Source of the DNA: Dyella sp. M7H15-1
GTDB taxonomy: Bacteria > Pseudomonadota > Gammaproteobacteria > Xanthomonadales > Rhodanobacteraceae
Assembly: GCF_004114615.1 (NCBI RefSeq)
Contig: NZ_CP035300.1
Span: forward strand, 496,001-560,000
Length of the DNA stretch: 64,000 nt
Direction of reading: 5' to 3'
In this document: in pieces, positions 1 to 8,642 of the stretch
Layout: each line of letters opens with the position of its first letter
How positions within the stretch are numbered: position 1 is the first letter of the stretch
Program-made: the position numbers and the translations under genes
The notes under the pieces: model-generated
The model's input: the letters and a program-made list of their open reading frames with translations, nothing else
Databases searched by the model: none
Told to the model about the DNA's origin: nothing

Positions 1-1046
1 TGGATGGACATGAAGGTGGCGGCCAGGCCGGTGCTGAACCACGCATCCAGCGCATACGCCGACGCCTGCAGCATGGCCCAGCGGTCGCCGGCCAGTTCCT
101 TGTTGAGGAACTGCAGCCGCTTGGTTTTGATGAAGGGGAACTCGATCTTGCGGCCGCGCAGCAGCTCGGACACCATCGGATACTGGTCGATGATTTCCCA
201 GAATTCCTCTTCGCCATTGCGGTCGTTTTCCGGATACAGGTCGATGTCCAGGTTGACGCCGACGCTGGTGATGCCGTTGTCGAAGGGAATGAACCAGATC
301 CAGCCGCCTTCAAAGCAATGGTGCTGGGTGGCGCGTGAACGCGGCACCGGCGAGCGATCCGGATACTCGGTGCTCTTGCGGATGGTCTCGTCGAACGCGC
401 CGATGTCCCTGAAGTGCGTGAAGATGCTGCGGCTCTTCAGCGGCGTGTCCAGCGCGTCGCCGGTGAGCTTCAGGTCGAACTTGCGGCCGATGATGGAATT
501 GAAGCCGGTGGCATCCACCACGAAATCGGTTTCCACGGTGAATTCGCGCTCACCCTTCTTGCAGGAAAGATCCACCTTGTCCGTGCCGAACACGATGTCC
601 TCGACCGAGGTCATGTCGCTGTATTCCACGCCGTACTTCACGGCCACCTCGGTGATCTGCTGATCCGACGCGGCGCGGTAGTACTGCGCGTCCACTTCGG
701 ATGTCTGTACGATCACTTCGGGAAACGGTCCGAATTCGTCCGGCCGGGTCTGGCCTTTCTGGTGCACGAAGTACTGGAACATCTCCTTCGGTCCGCACAT
801 CACGCCGTTTTTCGACGCGTGAATGTTGTTGTAGGTGGACAGATCGTCCAATTCCGGAATGCCGTAGGCGCGGCTGATGTAGCGCATCTTGCGGCTCAGC
901 GCGGGCGTGCCCGATTCGCCCAGCGCAAAGCGCGGGTGCGTGCCGCGTTCGATCAGCAGCACGCTGTAGCCCAGTTTGGCCAGCACCAGCGCGCAACCGC
1001 TGCCGCCCATGCCGCTGCCGATCACGGTAACGTCGTATTTCTTCAT
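1..1046 (-). CDS. Flavin-dependent halogenase-like oxidoreductase (partial, C-terminus outside window)
   Basis: An open frame runs from ATG at 1046 off the left edge, about 348 codons. The N-terminus carries a Rossmann FAD-binding motif (GSGMGGSG, about residues 9-16) followed by LLIERG. About residue 248 there is GGWIWFIPF, which matches the GWxWxIP signature of flavin-dependent halogenases, and near the cut end a DAWFSTG stretch resembles the FxxPxxSxG region. The family uses FADH2, oxygen and halide to halogenate aromatic or carrier-bound substrates. Some members instead act as plain monooxygenases. It is the last visible gene of the minus-strand operon that starts at 6987. The family call is fairly firm; halogenase activity is inference, because a catalytic lysine and the substrate cannot be assigned. 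Confidence 0.75.
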   Translation of the reverse strand, partial: MKKYDVTVIGSGMGGSGCALVLAKLGYSVLLIERGTHPRFALGESGTPALSRKMRYISRAYGIPELDDLSTYNNIHASKNGVMCGPKEMFQYFVHQKGQTRPDEFGPFPEVIVQTSEVDAQYYRAASDQQITEVAVKYGVEYSDMTSVEDIVFGTDKVDLSCKKGEREFTVETDFVVDATGFNSIIGRKFDLKLTGDALDTPLKSRSIFTHFRDIGAFDETIRKSTEYPDRSPVPRSRATQHHCFEGGWIWFIPFDNGITSVGVNLDIDLYPENDRNGEEEFWEIIDQYPMVSELLRGRKIEFPFIKTKRLQFLNKELAGDRWAMLQASAYALDAWFSTGLAATFMSI

Positions 1047-1080
1047 GTGGATATCCTTGTGAACGAATGGCTGCGTGGAT

Positions 1081-1102
1081 CCGCTCCGCCGTGGCGGAGC
1101 GG
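1081..1102. repeat. Short perfect hairpin between two operon genes
   Basis: A 10-base perfect inverted repeat, ccgctccgcc and ggcggagcgg, is separated by 2 bases. It lies in the 63-base gap between the di-iron protein gene and the halogenase-like gene. It has no T-tract in either direction, so it looks more like an mRNA processing or stability hairpin than a terminator. Confidence 0.5.
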
Positions 1103-1109
1103 GCGGTGC

Positions 1110-2120
1110 TCAGGCGACCTGCGCTTGCGCTTCAAGCTGGTCGGCGGCGATCTTGCGGCTTTGCGCTTCCAGGCGGCGGCGCAGGATGCCGGCGAGAATG
1201 CCGTCGTAGACGCCGGCGCGCGCGTCCAGCATGCGCATCGCGGCGACATAGACCTTCTCGAAATCCGAACGGGAACGGATGTATGGCAGGCCGGCGGCAA
1301 ACCAGCCGTCGCCGTGCGATTCGTCCAATTCGCAATGCACCACGAAGAAGCGCACCAACTTTTCGTTCAGGCCGCGGCGGCGCAGGTTGGCCAGGATGCG
1401 GCGCTGCTGCGCGGGAATCGTCAGCTCCAGCGCGCCCATGCCGCCCAGACCGTATGGCAGGCCGTCGGCGAACCAACACAGGTTGATCTTGGTGTTGAGC
1501 AGGTGGAAGGTTTCGGGATTCCAGTCGTCCTCGCGCGCGCCGCCGAAGTGATCCATCAGCGGCTCGAACAGGTTGGGATGGGCCTGCTCGAAATCGCCCT
1601 CGCCGAATTCGTCGTGCAAGTTTTCGTACAGTTCCTCGCGCATCTTGAACGGCACGAACAGACTGTAGGCGGCGACGTGCAGGTGGAAGCGCTGCATGTT
1701 CACGCGATAGTTGGACAGAAAGTAGCGAATTTCCTCGTCGCTGAGGTCGTTCTTGTCGAAATACACGAACAGCTCGTGATCGGTGACGCGGTGCTCGTAG
1801 ATCCTGGCCTTGAGCCAGTCGAGGAATTCCTCGGGATCGACGATGTGCGGGGGAATATGCGCCTCGGGCAACATTTCCTTTTCCACGCTTTCCACCAGCG
1901 CACGGAATTTCCATTCCAGCTCGCTGCGCTGCGTGCCGAGGGCGAAGCCTTCGGACATGAGCTTAAGGTTCATGTGGAACAGCGTTTCCTGCAACGCACC
2001 CCACAGCGGGGAGCGCCGGTTGGACAGGGCCTCGCGAACGAGACCCTCCAGGTCGCCCAGGTATGCCATCGAACGCAATGCGTCGCTCTTGATTTGAGGA
2101 TGACTAGCCAGATGTTTCAT
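1110..2120 (-). CDS. Heme-oxygenase-like di-iron (HDO / iron-containing redox) family protein
   Basis: This 336-residue, mostly helical protein has acidic and histidine motifs of the iron-containing redox family. One is an ENLHDEFGEGD segment near residue 184; the other is a VHCELDESHGDGW segment near residue 277. Together these resemble the E/D/H ligand pattern of heme-oxygenase-like di-iron enzymes (UndA, BesC and SznF types), which perform oxidative C-C cleavage, desaturation or N-oxygenation. No signal peptide is seen, so it should be cytoplasmic. It lies 51 bases after the AMP-ligase gene and 63 bases before the halogenase-like gene, in one operon. The reaction is unknown. The family assignment is from motif pattern only. 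Confidence 0.65.
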   Translation of the reverse strand: MKHLASHPQIKSDALRSMAYLGDLEGLVREALSNRRSPLWGALQETLFHMNLKLMSEGFALGTQRSELEWKFRALVESVEKEMLPEAHIPPHIVDPEEFLDWLKARIYEHRVTDHELFVYFDKNDLSDEEIRYFLSNYRVNMQRFHLHVAAYSLFVPFKMREELYENLHDEFGEGDFEQAHPNLFEPLMDHFGGAREDDWNPETFHLLNTKINLCWFADGLPYGLGGMGALELTIPAQQRRILANLRRRGLNEKLVRFFVVHCELDESHGDGWFAAGLPYIRSRSDFEKVYVAAMRMLDARAGVYDGILAGILRRRLEAQSRKIAADQLEAQAQVA

Positions 2121-2171
2121 GTGTAGTCCTTGATGAAAGTGCCGGGAAATTTTTGTTGCGGCGGTACGGCA

Positions 2172-3806
2172 TCAAGCCACTCCCAACTCGGCCGTCCGTC
2201 GCTTGGTGACTTCGTCTCGCAGGGCTCCCTTGACAACTTTTCCGGTAGCCGTCTTGGGGATGTTCGCTTCCATGGCGTGCGCGGGAACCTTGAAATCCGG
2301 AAGATGTTTCCTGCAGTGATCCAGAATGGCCGCCTCGTCGATCTGGGCGTGCGCGGCCTTTTCATAGACAAGAATGATGGTTGGTTTTTGTTGTTCGTCT
2401 TCCATGCCGATCACGGCCACGTCCTTGATGCCGGGGAACTGGCTGGCCACGTTCTCGATTTCCAGCGATGAAATGTTTTCCCATCCATAGGGCGTTTCCA
2501 CGTGGATCAGGTCTTTCATCCGATCCTTGATTTCCAGATAGCCGTCCGGATGCACCACCGCCATGTCGCCGCTGTGGAACCATCCGTCGCGGAAGGCGCT
2601 TTCGGTGGCGCGCGGGTTGTCGTAGTAGCCCAGCGCCACCGTGTTGCCGGCCATCAGCACCTCGCCCAGCGTGGCGCCGTCCCAGGGCACGTCGCGCATG
2701 TCCTGGTCGACCACGCGCAAACCCGTACCGGCATGGATGGCGGCGATGCCCTGGCGCATGCGCAGGCGGGTCTGCTGTTCCCGCGGCAATGCATCCCATT
2801 CCCCGCGCGCTTCGCACATCACGAACGGGCCGAGCGTTTCGTTCAAGCCGTACTGGTGGATCAGCTCCACGCCTAGACGTTGCATGCCATCGACCAGGTC
2901 GGGCGGCGGCGCGGCGCCGCCGGTGAGCACGGTCAGCCCTTGCAGCATCGACGGCGCGAACGTCTCGTCGCCAAGCTGGCGCACCAGGCGCGGCGAGCCG
3001 GCCATGTGCGTGATCTTGTACGCCGCGATGCCTTGCCTGAGCGATGCGGGCGTGGCCTGCGCCACGTTCTGCTCCACCACCTGCTGCGCACCGGCCGCGA
3101 CCGTGGCCCACATATGGCCCCAACCGTTGACGTGGAACATCGGCAGCGACCAGTAGTACACCGACGCGGCGGTGAGATTCATCATCAGGATCTGGCCCAT
3201 CGCGTGCAGATAGGCAGCGCGATGGCTGTACACCACACCCTTTGGGTTGCCGGTGGTGCCGGAGGTGAAATTGATCGCGATGGGATCGTGCTCGGAGCGC
3301 AAGTAGCGGTCGAGCGGTACTAGCGAATCGTATTTATGCTGCTCGATGTCGAAGCAGCGGAACTTGCTGTCGATGTCGCCAGGGGCCGAGGCCGCGTCCA
3401 GCAGTACCACGATATGCCCGGACAGTTCCGTGAATAGCTCGCGATGCTGTTGGAGCAGCGCGGCGCTGGCCAGCACCACGCGGGTGCCGCTGTAGAGCAT
3501 CTGCTTCTTGATGTCCGCCGACGGCAGCCACGGATTGAACGACACGATCACGCCGCCCGCAGCGGGAATCGCAAAGTGCGCCTCGATCGATTGCGGCGAG
3601 TTGTGCGTGAGCAGGCCGACCCGGTGTCCGTAGGCCACGCCAAGATTGCGCAGCAACGCCGTCATACGCCGGGCGCGCTTGAGCAGCGTGCCGAAATCGA
3701 CGTCGCCTTCGCGGCTGCTGATCGCCACCCGGTCGGAAAGATAACGGCCGCAGCGCTCCAGAAACGTCAGCGGCGTGAGATTCGCATGGTAGTGCGTGTT
3801 CTTCAT
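2172..3806 (-). CDS. Acyl/aryl-CoA synthetase (AMP-binding enzyme)
   Basis: The 544-residue protein has the full adenylate-forming layout. The P-loop INFTSGTTGNPKG lies at about 180, the medium-chain acyl-CoA synthetase-like PMFHVNGWGH at about 218, the A5 motif YGLNETLGP at about 317, HSGD at about 413, and a C-terminal lysine in KTATGKVVKG. It is expected to activate a carboxylic acid as an acyl-AMP and then transfer it to CoA or a carrier. The usual GGENISS segment reads YGWENISS after an insertion. It sits in the same operon as the di-iron and halogenase-like genes. The substrate could be a fatty acid or the dihydroxybenzoate predicted from the neighbouring operon; the sequence does not decide this. 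Confidence 0.85.
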   Translation of the reverse strand: MKNTHYHANLTPLTFLERCGRYLSDRVAISSREGDVDFGTLLKRARRMTALLRNLGVAYGHRVGLLTHNSPQSIEAHFAIPAAGGVIVSFNPWLPSADIKKQMLYSGTRVVLASAALLQQHRELFTELSGHIVVLLDAASAPGDIDSKFRCFDIEQHKYDSLVPLDRYLRSEHDPIAINFTSGTTGNPKGVVYSHRAAYLHAMGQILMMNLTAASVYYWSLPMFHVNGWGHMWATVAAGAQQVVEQNVAQATPASLRQGIAAYKITHMAGSPRLVRQLGDETFAPSMLQGLTVLTGGAAPPPDLVDGMQRLGVELIHQYGLNETLGPFVMCEARGEWDALPREQQTRLRMRQGIAAIHAGTGLRVVDQDMRDVPWDGATLGEVLMAGNTVALGYYDNPRATESAFRDGWFHSGDMAVVHPDGYLEIKDRMKDLIHVETPYGWENISSLEIENVASQFPGIKDVAVIGMEDEQQKPTIILVYEKAAHAQIDEAAILDHCRKHLPDFKVPAHAMEANIPKTATGKVVKGALRDEVTKRRTAELGVA

Positions 3807-3894
3807 GGCGTTCCTTGACGAAAGTGAGATGTGATCTGATGCGTTTGCTCAGGATCGAGGGACCGGCAAGCGCGCCTGGTTTCCTCGTTCCCTA

Positions 3895-4401
3895 CTACTT
3901 CCCGCTACCTGACAGCTCCGTCGCGATCGCCTGCACGCCGGCCGCAGCGCAGGCTTCATCTTTTTCTCCGCCCGGCGCGCCACCTACGCCCAGCGCGGCG
4001 ACGATGCTGCCGTTCGCCTTGATCGCCACGGCGCCCGGCAGCAGCGCGATGTCCGGAATGGTGAGAAACGAAGGCTCGCTCGGTTTGCCATTGAACGCGG
4101 CGGCGGCTTGCGAGCTGCGGTCGAACTTGAAGATCGGCCCCAGCGTTATCACGGTATAAGCCTTGCGAAAAGCGGTGTCCTTGACGTGCACGGTGCTTCC
4201 GTCGGCGCGCAGGAACACGCGCAATGCACCAGCCCTGTCCACCACCGCCGCACCGATGTGATAGCCCTGCGCGTTGCAGAACTTCACGGCGCCCTGCGCG
4301 GCATGCAGCGCAATGTCGAGCGGCAGCTCGTAGCTTTGCGCGTGGACGTTGCCGCAGATGGCGACGATGGTGGCGAGTACCATTGATGCGATTTTCTTCA
4401 T
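3895..4401 (-). CDS. Exported GlcG/HbpS family protein
   Basis: The frame opens upstream at 4443, but ATG 4401 (MKKIASMVLA) is preceded by ggagaacgca and gives a clean signal peptide ending near AHAQS-type residues (VHAQS). The mature part, about 145 residues, is the single GlcG/HbpS domain: GYHIGAAVVDRAG, a KAYTVI segment and the terminal GVGGAPGGEKDEAC. Family members bind heme or small organic ligands; biochemical roles are poorly fixed. It starts 51 bases after the stop of the exported di-heme protein, so the two are probably co-exported partners of one pathway. The family call is firm; the ligand is unknown. Confidence 0.85.
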   Translation of the reverse strand: MKKIASMVLATIVAICGNVHAQSYELPLDIALHAAQGAVKFCNAQGYHIGAAVVDRAGALRVFLRADGSTVHVKDTAFRKAYTVITLGPIFKFDRSSQAAAAFNGKPSEPSFLTIPDIALLPGAVAIKANGSIVAALGVGGAPGGEKDEACAAAGVQAIATELSGSGK

Positions 4402-4452
4402 TGCGTTCTCCGCTGGTTTTTTGTGTTGCTGCGAGTCAACCATTACGCCGAA

Positions 4453-6987
4453 TCAAAACGGCTCCGTATTCGCATCGATCGATTCCAGAAACTTCATCAG
4501 CACGCGTTGCGCCTTCGGATCGAATAATGGATCCTGCAAGGTCGACAGCCCCGCGCTGCGGTGATTGACGTCGGACACCACGCAGCGCAGCGTTTCGCAC
4601 GCACCGTTGTGGTAGTACGGCGGCAAGCTGTAGGTGCCGAGAATGGAGGAAATGCTGAAACCCGAACCTTTGCCGTCGCCATTGAAGTCGTAGCCGAGCG
4701 CCTTCAATCCCGCGCTGTCCGTCTCCACGCCGCCGATGGCGGGAAAGTCTGCGATGGCGTTGCCGGAGCCGGGAACGTTCAGGCCATACGAATGAATGTC
4801 CTTCAGATACCGATACATGAACTGCGAGGTGTCGGCGCCGGTGGCTGCCGCTTCCGTTTCAAGGTCGCTGGCCGGCGGCGGCGAAAGGAAATTCTTGGAA
4901 CTCAGGCTCCATTTGCCGGTGGCATGGCAACTGCTGCAACCCGCGCGCTGGAATAGCACGCGGCCCTCCGCAATCGCCGCGTCGTCCACGCCGCCAGATG
5001 GATCGCCGCCGCGCAGCGCCAGCTCCTGTCGCGTCATTGGCCGGTTGGGCGTGCGGATGCCGAAGTGCTGCCACTCCTTCATCGCATCCAGCACCGGCAC
5101 TTCCACCGTGCTGCCCGGCAATTGCACGGTTGGCTGCGGACGTCCGCCATTGGGCAGCAGGAATGCATTCATCACACACGGCGCTTCGGCGAAATCGTGC
5201 CACTTGCCGATCACCAGGCCATGCTCGGGATCGATCGTGCTTTGCGTGATGTCGGGGTAGCCTGGCGATACCACGCACGGCAGCGGCTCGGGCAGCGGGC
5301 CGGGGCTGGATACGTTGCGCGTGTTGAGATCGGCATCTTCCACTTCGTCGAAGATCGCCGAGGCATCGATGATGCGCTGGTCGAGCGGATTGTGCGGATT
5401 GAAGGTGCCGTTGATCGCCAGCGTCTTGCGTGGTCCGGTACTGAACTGCCACACCACGCCGTCGGTCAGTCCGCCCGGATGGCAGCTTGCGCAGCTTTGC
5501 CGGCCCAGTTCCGACATGCGGTTACGACTGGAACCGATGCCCGAAGGATTGACGAAGTTGCCGCGCGAGGAAAAGAACACTTCGGCGCCGACCAGCATCT
5601 TTTCCGACTCCGAGCCTGGCGTCGGCAGATCTTCGGTGCGAATCACCTGCACCACCTTGTCGCTGCGCAGATCGACCACTGAAACGTTGCGCGATACGTA
5701 GTTCAACACGTAGGCGATGCTGCCGGAGGCATCGATCGCCAGCCCGATCGGGTTCTTGCCCGCGTTCTCGCCGCGGGTCTCCGGCACGTCCGGATCGTTC
5801 AAATCGATGTAGCGGGTGGTGGTGGCGTTATCGGTGAAGGCGAGCGCGCCGTTGCCGAGCACTTTCAGCTTCACCAGCACGTCGCTGCCGCCGGAGGCCA
5901 CATAGGCGTAGCCGGCGCCGCTTTCGCTGGTGAAGGCGATGGCGTCGGGATTGGCGAAATAGAGTTCCGCCTTGCCCGCTTCCGGCACGCGCGCGCCCAG
6001 GTGCATGTTGATGTCGCCGTCGTCCGCCGGCGTGCTTTCGACGTTGTCGATGGCGTTGACGTAGGCCTGCGTATCGGTCTGGTAGTAAAGCGGACCGGAA
6101 GGCGACGCTGCCACGTTGGGCAGGTACGCCGTGCCACCGCGCACGACAATACTGCGCAACTGATTGGGGAAGGCGTAAGTGGCATTGCCTTTCTGGTCGG
6201 CAAAACCGGCGTTCTGCGGCGCCAGGCGCACCACCACCGGATCGCCCAGCGCGTTAGCGGCGTTGCTCCAGGTGTCCACGCTCAGGCGGCAGACGACACC
6301 CTCCTTACCCATGTCGTCGCGTTGCACGCCGCCTGGAGCGGTGAAAGAGAGGTAGCGCGTCACCAGCAGATAGCGACTGTCTACCGTCATCGCCAATGCG
6401 CCCGGCTGGAAATGCCGTTCGCGGTCCGGTGCGTTGCAGGCGCTGTCGCGCAGATCGTAGGTGCCGAGAATGCGCTGACTTTGCGCATCGATCCACACGA
6501 TGGTGTCCTGGCTGCGGTTGGCGACGAACACGCGCCGGCCATCGGGCGAAACCACCACGCTGCCCGGTTCGGCGCCGGTGGTCAGCGCACCGTCGACACC
6601 AGCAGCGCGGTCGATGGCGGCGGCGAAGCGGTTGGGATCGCGCTCGCGCACCTTGATCACGGAAACCGTGCCATCCGCGGCATTGGCCACATAAGCATGC
6701 AACCCATCGGGCGACAGCGCGATGCTGCGCGGATCCTTGCCGACCGGAATCTTCGCGACGACGCGCCGCGTGTCGGTGCGAATCACCGTGACGGTATCCA
6801 GATCGGGATTCACCGCCCATAGAAACTGATCGTCGGCGCTGAGCGCGATCGGGCTGGAATAACTGCCTGCATCGCCGCGCTCTCGCGCCGTGGCGGCGCC
6901 TGGCGGCGTGAACATACATGCCACGACGAACGCCATCAGCGGCGCGCATGCGCGAAAAAAGAATCTTCCGAGTGCAACCTGAAGCAT
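4453..6987 (-). CDS. Exported YVTN beta-propeller / di-heme cytochrome c fusion
   Basis: The start was set at ATG 6987 (MLQVALGRFF), which gives a signal peptide and follows a G-rich stretch. The product is about 844 residues. Residues about 40-440 form repeated propeller blades (for example SPDGLHAYVAN, SPDGRRVFVAN). The C-terminal half has two c-type heme sites, CASCH (about 499-503) and CSSCH (about 684-688), as in the di-heme cytochrome c peroxidase/MauG group. A DFNGDGKGSG loop near 757 looks calcium-binding. It should be periplasmic and perform electron transfer or peroxide-dependent oxidation. It is the first gene of the operon reading 6987 to 1. Upstream in-frame ATGs exist but lie before the signal peptide. 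Confidence 0.8.
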   Translation of the reverse strand: MLQVALGRFFFRACAPLMAFVVACMFTPPGAATARERGDAGSYSSPIALSADDQFLWAVNPDLDTVTVIRTDTRRVVAKIPVGKDPRSIALSPDGLHAYVANAADGTVSVIKVRERDPNRFAAAIDRAAGVDGALTTGAEPGSVVVSPDGRRVFVANRSQDTIVWIDAQSQRILGTYDLRDSACNAPDRERHFQPGALAMTVDSRYLLVTRYLSFTAPGGVQRDDMGKEGVVCRLSVDTWSNAANALGDPVVVRLAPQNAGFADQKGNATYAFPNQLRSIVVRGGTAYLPNVAASPSGPLYYQTDTQAYVNAIDNVESTPADDGDINMHLGARVPEAGKAELYFANPDAIAFTSESGAGYAYVASGGSDVLVKLKVLGNGALAFTDNATTTRYIDLNDPDVPETRGENAGKNPIGLAIDASGSIAYVLNYVSRNVSVVDLRSDKVVQVIRTEDLPTPGSESEKMLVGAEVFFSSRGNFVNPSGIGSSRNRMSELGRQSCASCHPGGLTDGVVWQFSTGPRKTLAINGTFNPHNPLDQRIIDASAIFDEVEDADLNTRNVSSPGPLPEPLPCVVSPGYPDITQSTIDPEHGLVIGKWHDFAEAPCVMNAFLLPNGGRPQPTVQLPGSTVEVPVLDAMKEWQHFGIRTPNRPMTRQELALRGGDPSGGVDDAAIAEGRVLFQRAGCSSCHATGKWSLSSKNFLSPPPASDLETEAAATGADTSQFMYRYLKDIHSYGLNVPGSGNAIADFPAIGGVETDSAGLKALGYDFNGDGKGSGFSISSILGTYSLPPYYHNGACETLRCVVSDVNHRSAGLSTLQDPLFDPKAQRVLMKFLESIDANTEPF

Positions 6988-7515
6988 ATAGCCAAGACCC
7001 CCCGAAACCGTCGGTTGAAAGCCGTGTATCCCAAAGACACATGCCCTGCAGGCGCGCATGTGCTCGCCCGGCCCACATTTGCTATGACGCTTTGTTTCTA
7101 TTGAACGCGCTGCCGGACGGCTTCCGTTGGACGCCGCTTGATTCATCGACAAATGAACTGCATCCACACGTTGTTGCCTGGCATGGATCACACCCCTTCC
7201 GATTCCGGCGAATGCCGGAATGCGGCTGTTTGCATTTGGATCGTTCGTCCCTGATGGAATGACGCCAGTGAGACGGATCCTTTTTACTACCTCGCGTGTA
7301 ACCCCTGATCGCTTCGATACATATTAATAATCGATTATTTCAATTTCAATAAACTAAAGTATCCGATTCGTTTCATTATTCATCTGAACATTGCTTTAAA
7401 TAATATAAAATGTTAGCCTGCAACTGCAGTCTTAAATGTGTATTTCATGTGAAGAAAATATCACGTGAATTCACTGGTAACGGTTTATTCATGGCGGCAT
7501 AACTATCGTTCTTCG
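6988..7515. other. Long AT-rich leader/intergenic region
   Basis: About 530 bases without a convincing gene separate the promoter at 7516-7544 from the cytochrome gene start. Bases about 7310-7450 are strikingly AT-rich compared with the surrounding DNA. If the promoter at 7516-7544 drives the operon, this is a long 5' leader. No riboswitch family or small ORF was recognised with confidence. Confidence 0.5.
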
Positions 7516-7544
7516 AGATTACATAACGATCACTATGTTGTCAA
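7516..7544 (-). promoter_or_regulatory. Minus-strand promoter with embedded operator (P1)
   Basis: Read on the minus strand there is a -35 TTGACA (7539-7544), a 17-base spacer and a -10 TAATCT (7516-7521). The spacer holds an imperfect copy of the palindrome (acataacgatcactatgt, 7521-7538) that is perfect at two other promoters in the window. It points to the cytochrome/halogenase operon and lies 38 bases before the divergent TetR gene. Repression by that TetR protein is inferred. Confidence 0.7.
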
Positions 7545-7581
7545 CCCAATTGATTGTCAAATGCAGCGCGAGTAGCAAGCC

Positions 7582-8208
7582 ATGATCCAGAGGGAAGAAC
7601 AGAAGAAAATGACCCGTCAACGCATCGTCGACGCCGCCGGTCGCGGGTTCCGGCGCGGCGGCTACGGCGGCATCGGCGTGGACGGCTTGGCGAAGGAGGC
7701 CGGTATGACCTCCGGCGCCTTCTACGTGCATTTCGATTCCAAGAAGTCCGCCTTCCGCGAATCGATGCTGCGGGGCCTGGTCGAACTGCAGGAAGGCGTG
7801 AATTACCTGCAGGCCGAGCACGGCGCCGACTGGTGGCCGGAGTTCGTGCGCTACTACCTCAGCGCCAAGCGCACGTGCGACCTCTCCGAAAGCTGTGCAC
7901 TGCAAAGCCTGCCACCGGAAGTGGCGCGCCTGGATGCATCGCTGCGCACCGAGTTCGAAGCCGCGCTGCGCAAGATCGCCAAATCCATCGCCGCCGGCCC
8001 GCCGTCCCCCATCACGCCCGCGGACGAGGAATCCGCCTATGCCGCCTTGGCGCTGCTGACCGGCGCCGTTACGCTCGCGCGCGCCGTATCCAGCGAAAGC
8101 CTGGCGAAGAAGATCGCGCAAGGCGCGTTGCGGACGCTGTTGCCGGTGGCGACGTCCGCAGTAAAGAAGTCGCCAGTGAAGAAGGCGCCAGTGAAGAAAA
8201 AGAAATAG
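7582..8208 (+). CDS. TetR/AcrR-family transcriptional regulator
   Basis: This 208-residue protein has an N-terminal TetR helix-turn-helix. RIVDAAGRGFRRGGYGGIGV is followed by GLAKEAGMTSGAFYVHFDSK, about residues 13-54. The C-terminal part is a ligand domain of the usual size. ATG 7582 is used; ATG 7609 is a possible later start. It lies between two minus-strand operons and next to an operator-like palindrome, so it is the best candidate for the repressor of the aromatic cluster. The last 18 residues are a lysine-rich tail with repeated SPVKK/APVKK units, unusual for the family and reminiscent of histone H1-type DNA-binding tails. The inducing ligand is unknown. Confidence 0.9.
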   Translation: MIQREEQKKMTRQRIVDAAGRGFRRGGYGGIGVDGLAKEAGMTSGAFYVHFDSKKSAFRESMLRGLVELQEGVNYLQAEHGADWWPEFVRYYLSAKRTCDLSESCALQSLPPEVARLDASLRTEFEAALRKIAKSIAAGPPSPITPADEESAYAALALLTGAVTLARAVSSESLAKKIAQGALRTLLPVATSAVKKSPVKKAPVKKKK

Positions 8209-8228
8209 CAAGCCTACAAAAGCCGCAA

Positions 8229-8630
8229 TCAGGCCTGCTCCGTGCAATTGAGCATCCACTGCACGCCGAATTTGTCGGTGAGCTTGCCGTAATAGCTTCC
8301 CCAGGGCTGCACGCCGAACGGCGTGGTGATGTTGCCGCCTTCGGCGAGCCGGCGGAAAAGCTGTTCGGTCCGCGCCAGGTCATCGATCATGAAGATCATC
8401 GCTGAGCCGCGCATCGGTTCCGCGTCATCGTTGTCCGACGCGTAGAAATTCACGCCGGGACCGGCGAATTGCGCATGCATCACCTTGCCGCGCATCGCTT
8501 CGGCGCGCACCGGCATGCCGTTGTCGCCGTGTCGCGACATGGATACCACCTTGCCGAAGCCGCATTCCGTATAGAACGCCAGCGCCGCTTCGCAATGGAC
8601 GGTGAAGAACAGGTAGTTCGATAGCTGCAT
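8229..8630 (-). CDS. VOC-family (glyoxalase/PhnB-like) protein
   Basis: This 133-residue single-domain protein has the beta-alpha-beta-beta-beta pattern of vicinal oxygen chelate proteins. Its N-terminus reads LFFTVHCEAALAFYTECGFG and the C-terminal part PWGSYYGKLTDKFGVQW, typical of the PhnB/YjdN-like subgroup. Such proteins may be metal-dependent isomerases or dioxygenases, or resistance proteins that bind the product. It begins 12 bases after the isochorismate synthase stop and is the last gene of the operon starting at 11932. A role in product modification or self-protection is plausible but not shown. It could also be a plain stress-type VOC protein. Confidence 0.75.
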   Translation of the reverse strand: MQLSNYLFFTVHCEAALAFYTECGFGKVVSMSRHGDNGMPVRAEAMRGKVMHAQFAGPGVNFYASDNDDAEPMRGSAMIFMIDDLARTEQLFRRLAEGGNITTPFGVQPWGSYYGKLTDKFGVQWMLNCTEQA

Positions 8631-8642
8631 AAGCGCCTCGGG

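Noticed and set aside
414-2126. 570-residue plus-strand open frame
   Set aside because: It lies antisense to the halogenase-like and di-iron genes, has the His/Ala/Arg-rich composition of a GC-rich shadow frame, and shows no family motif.
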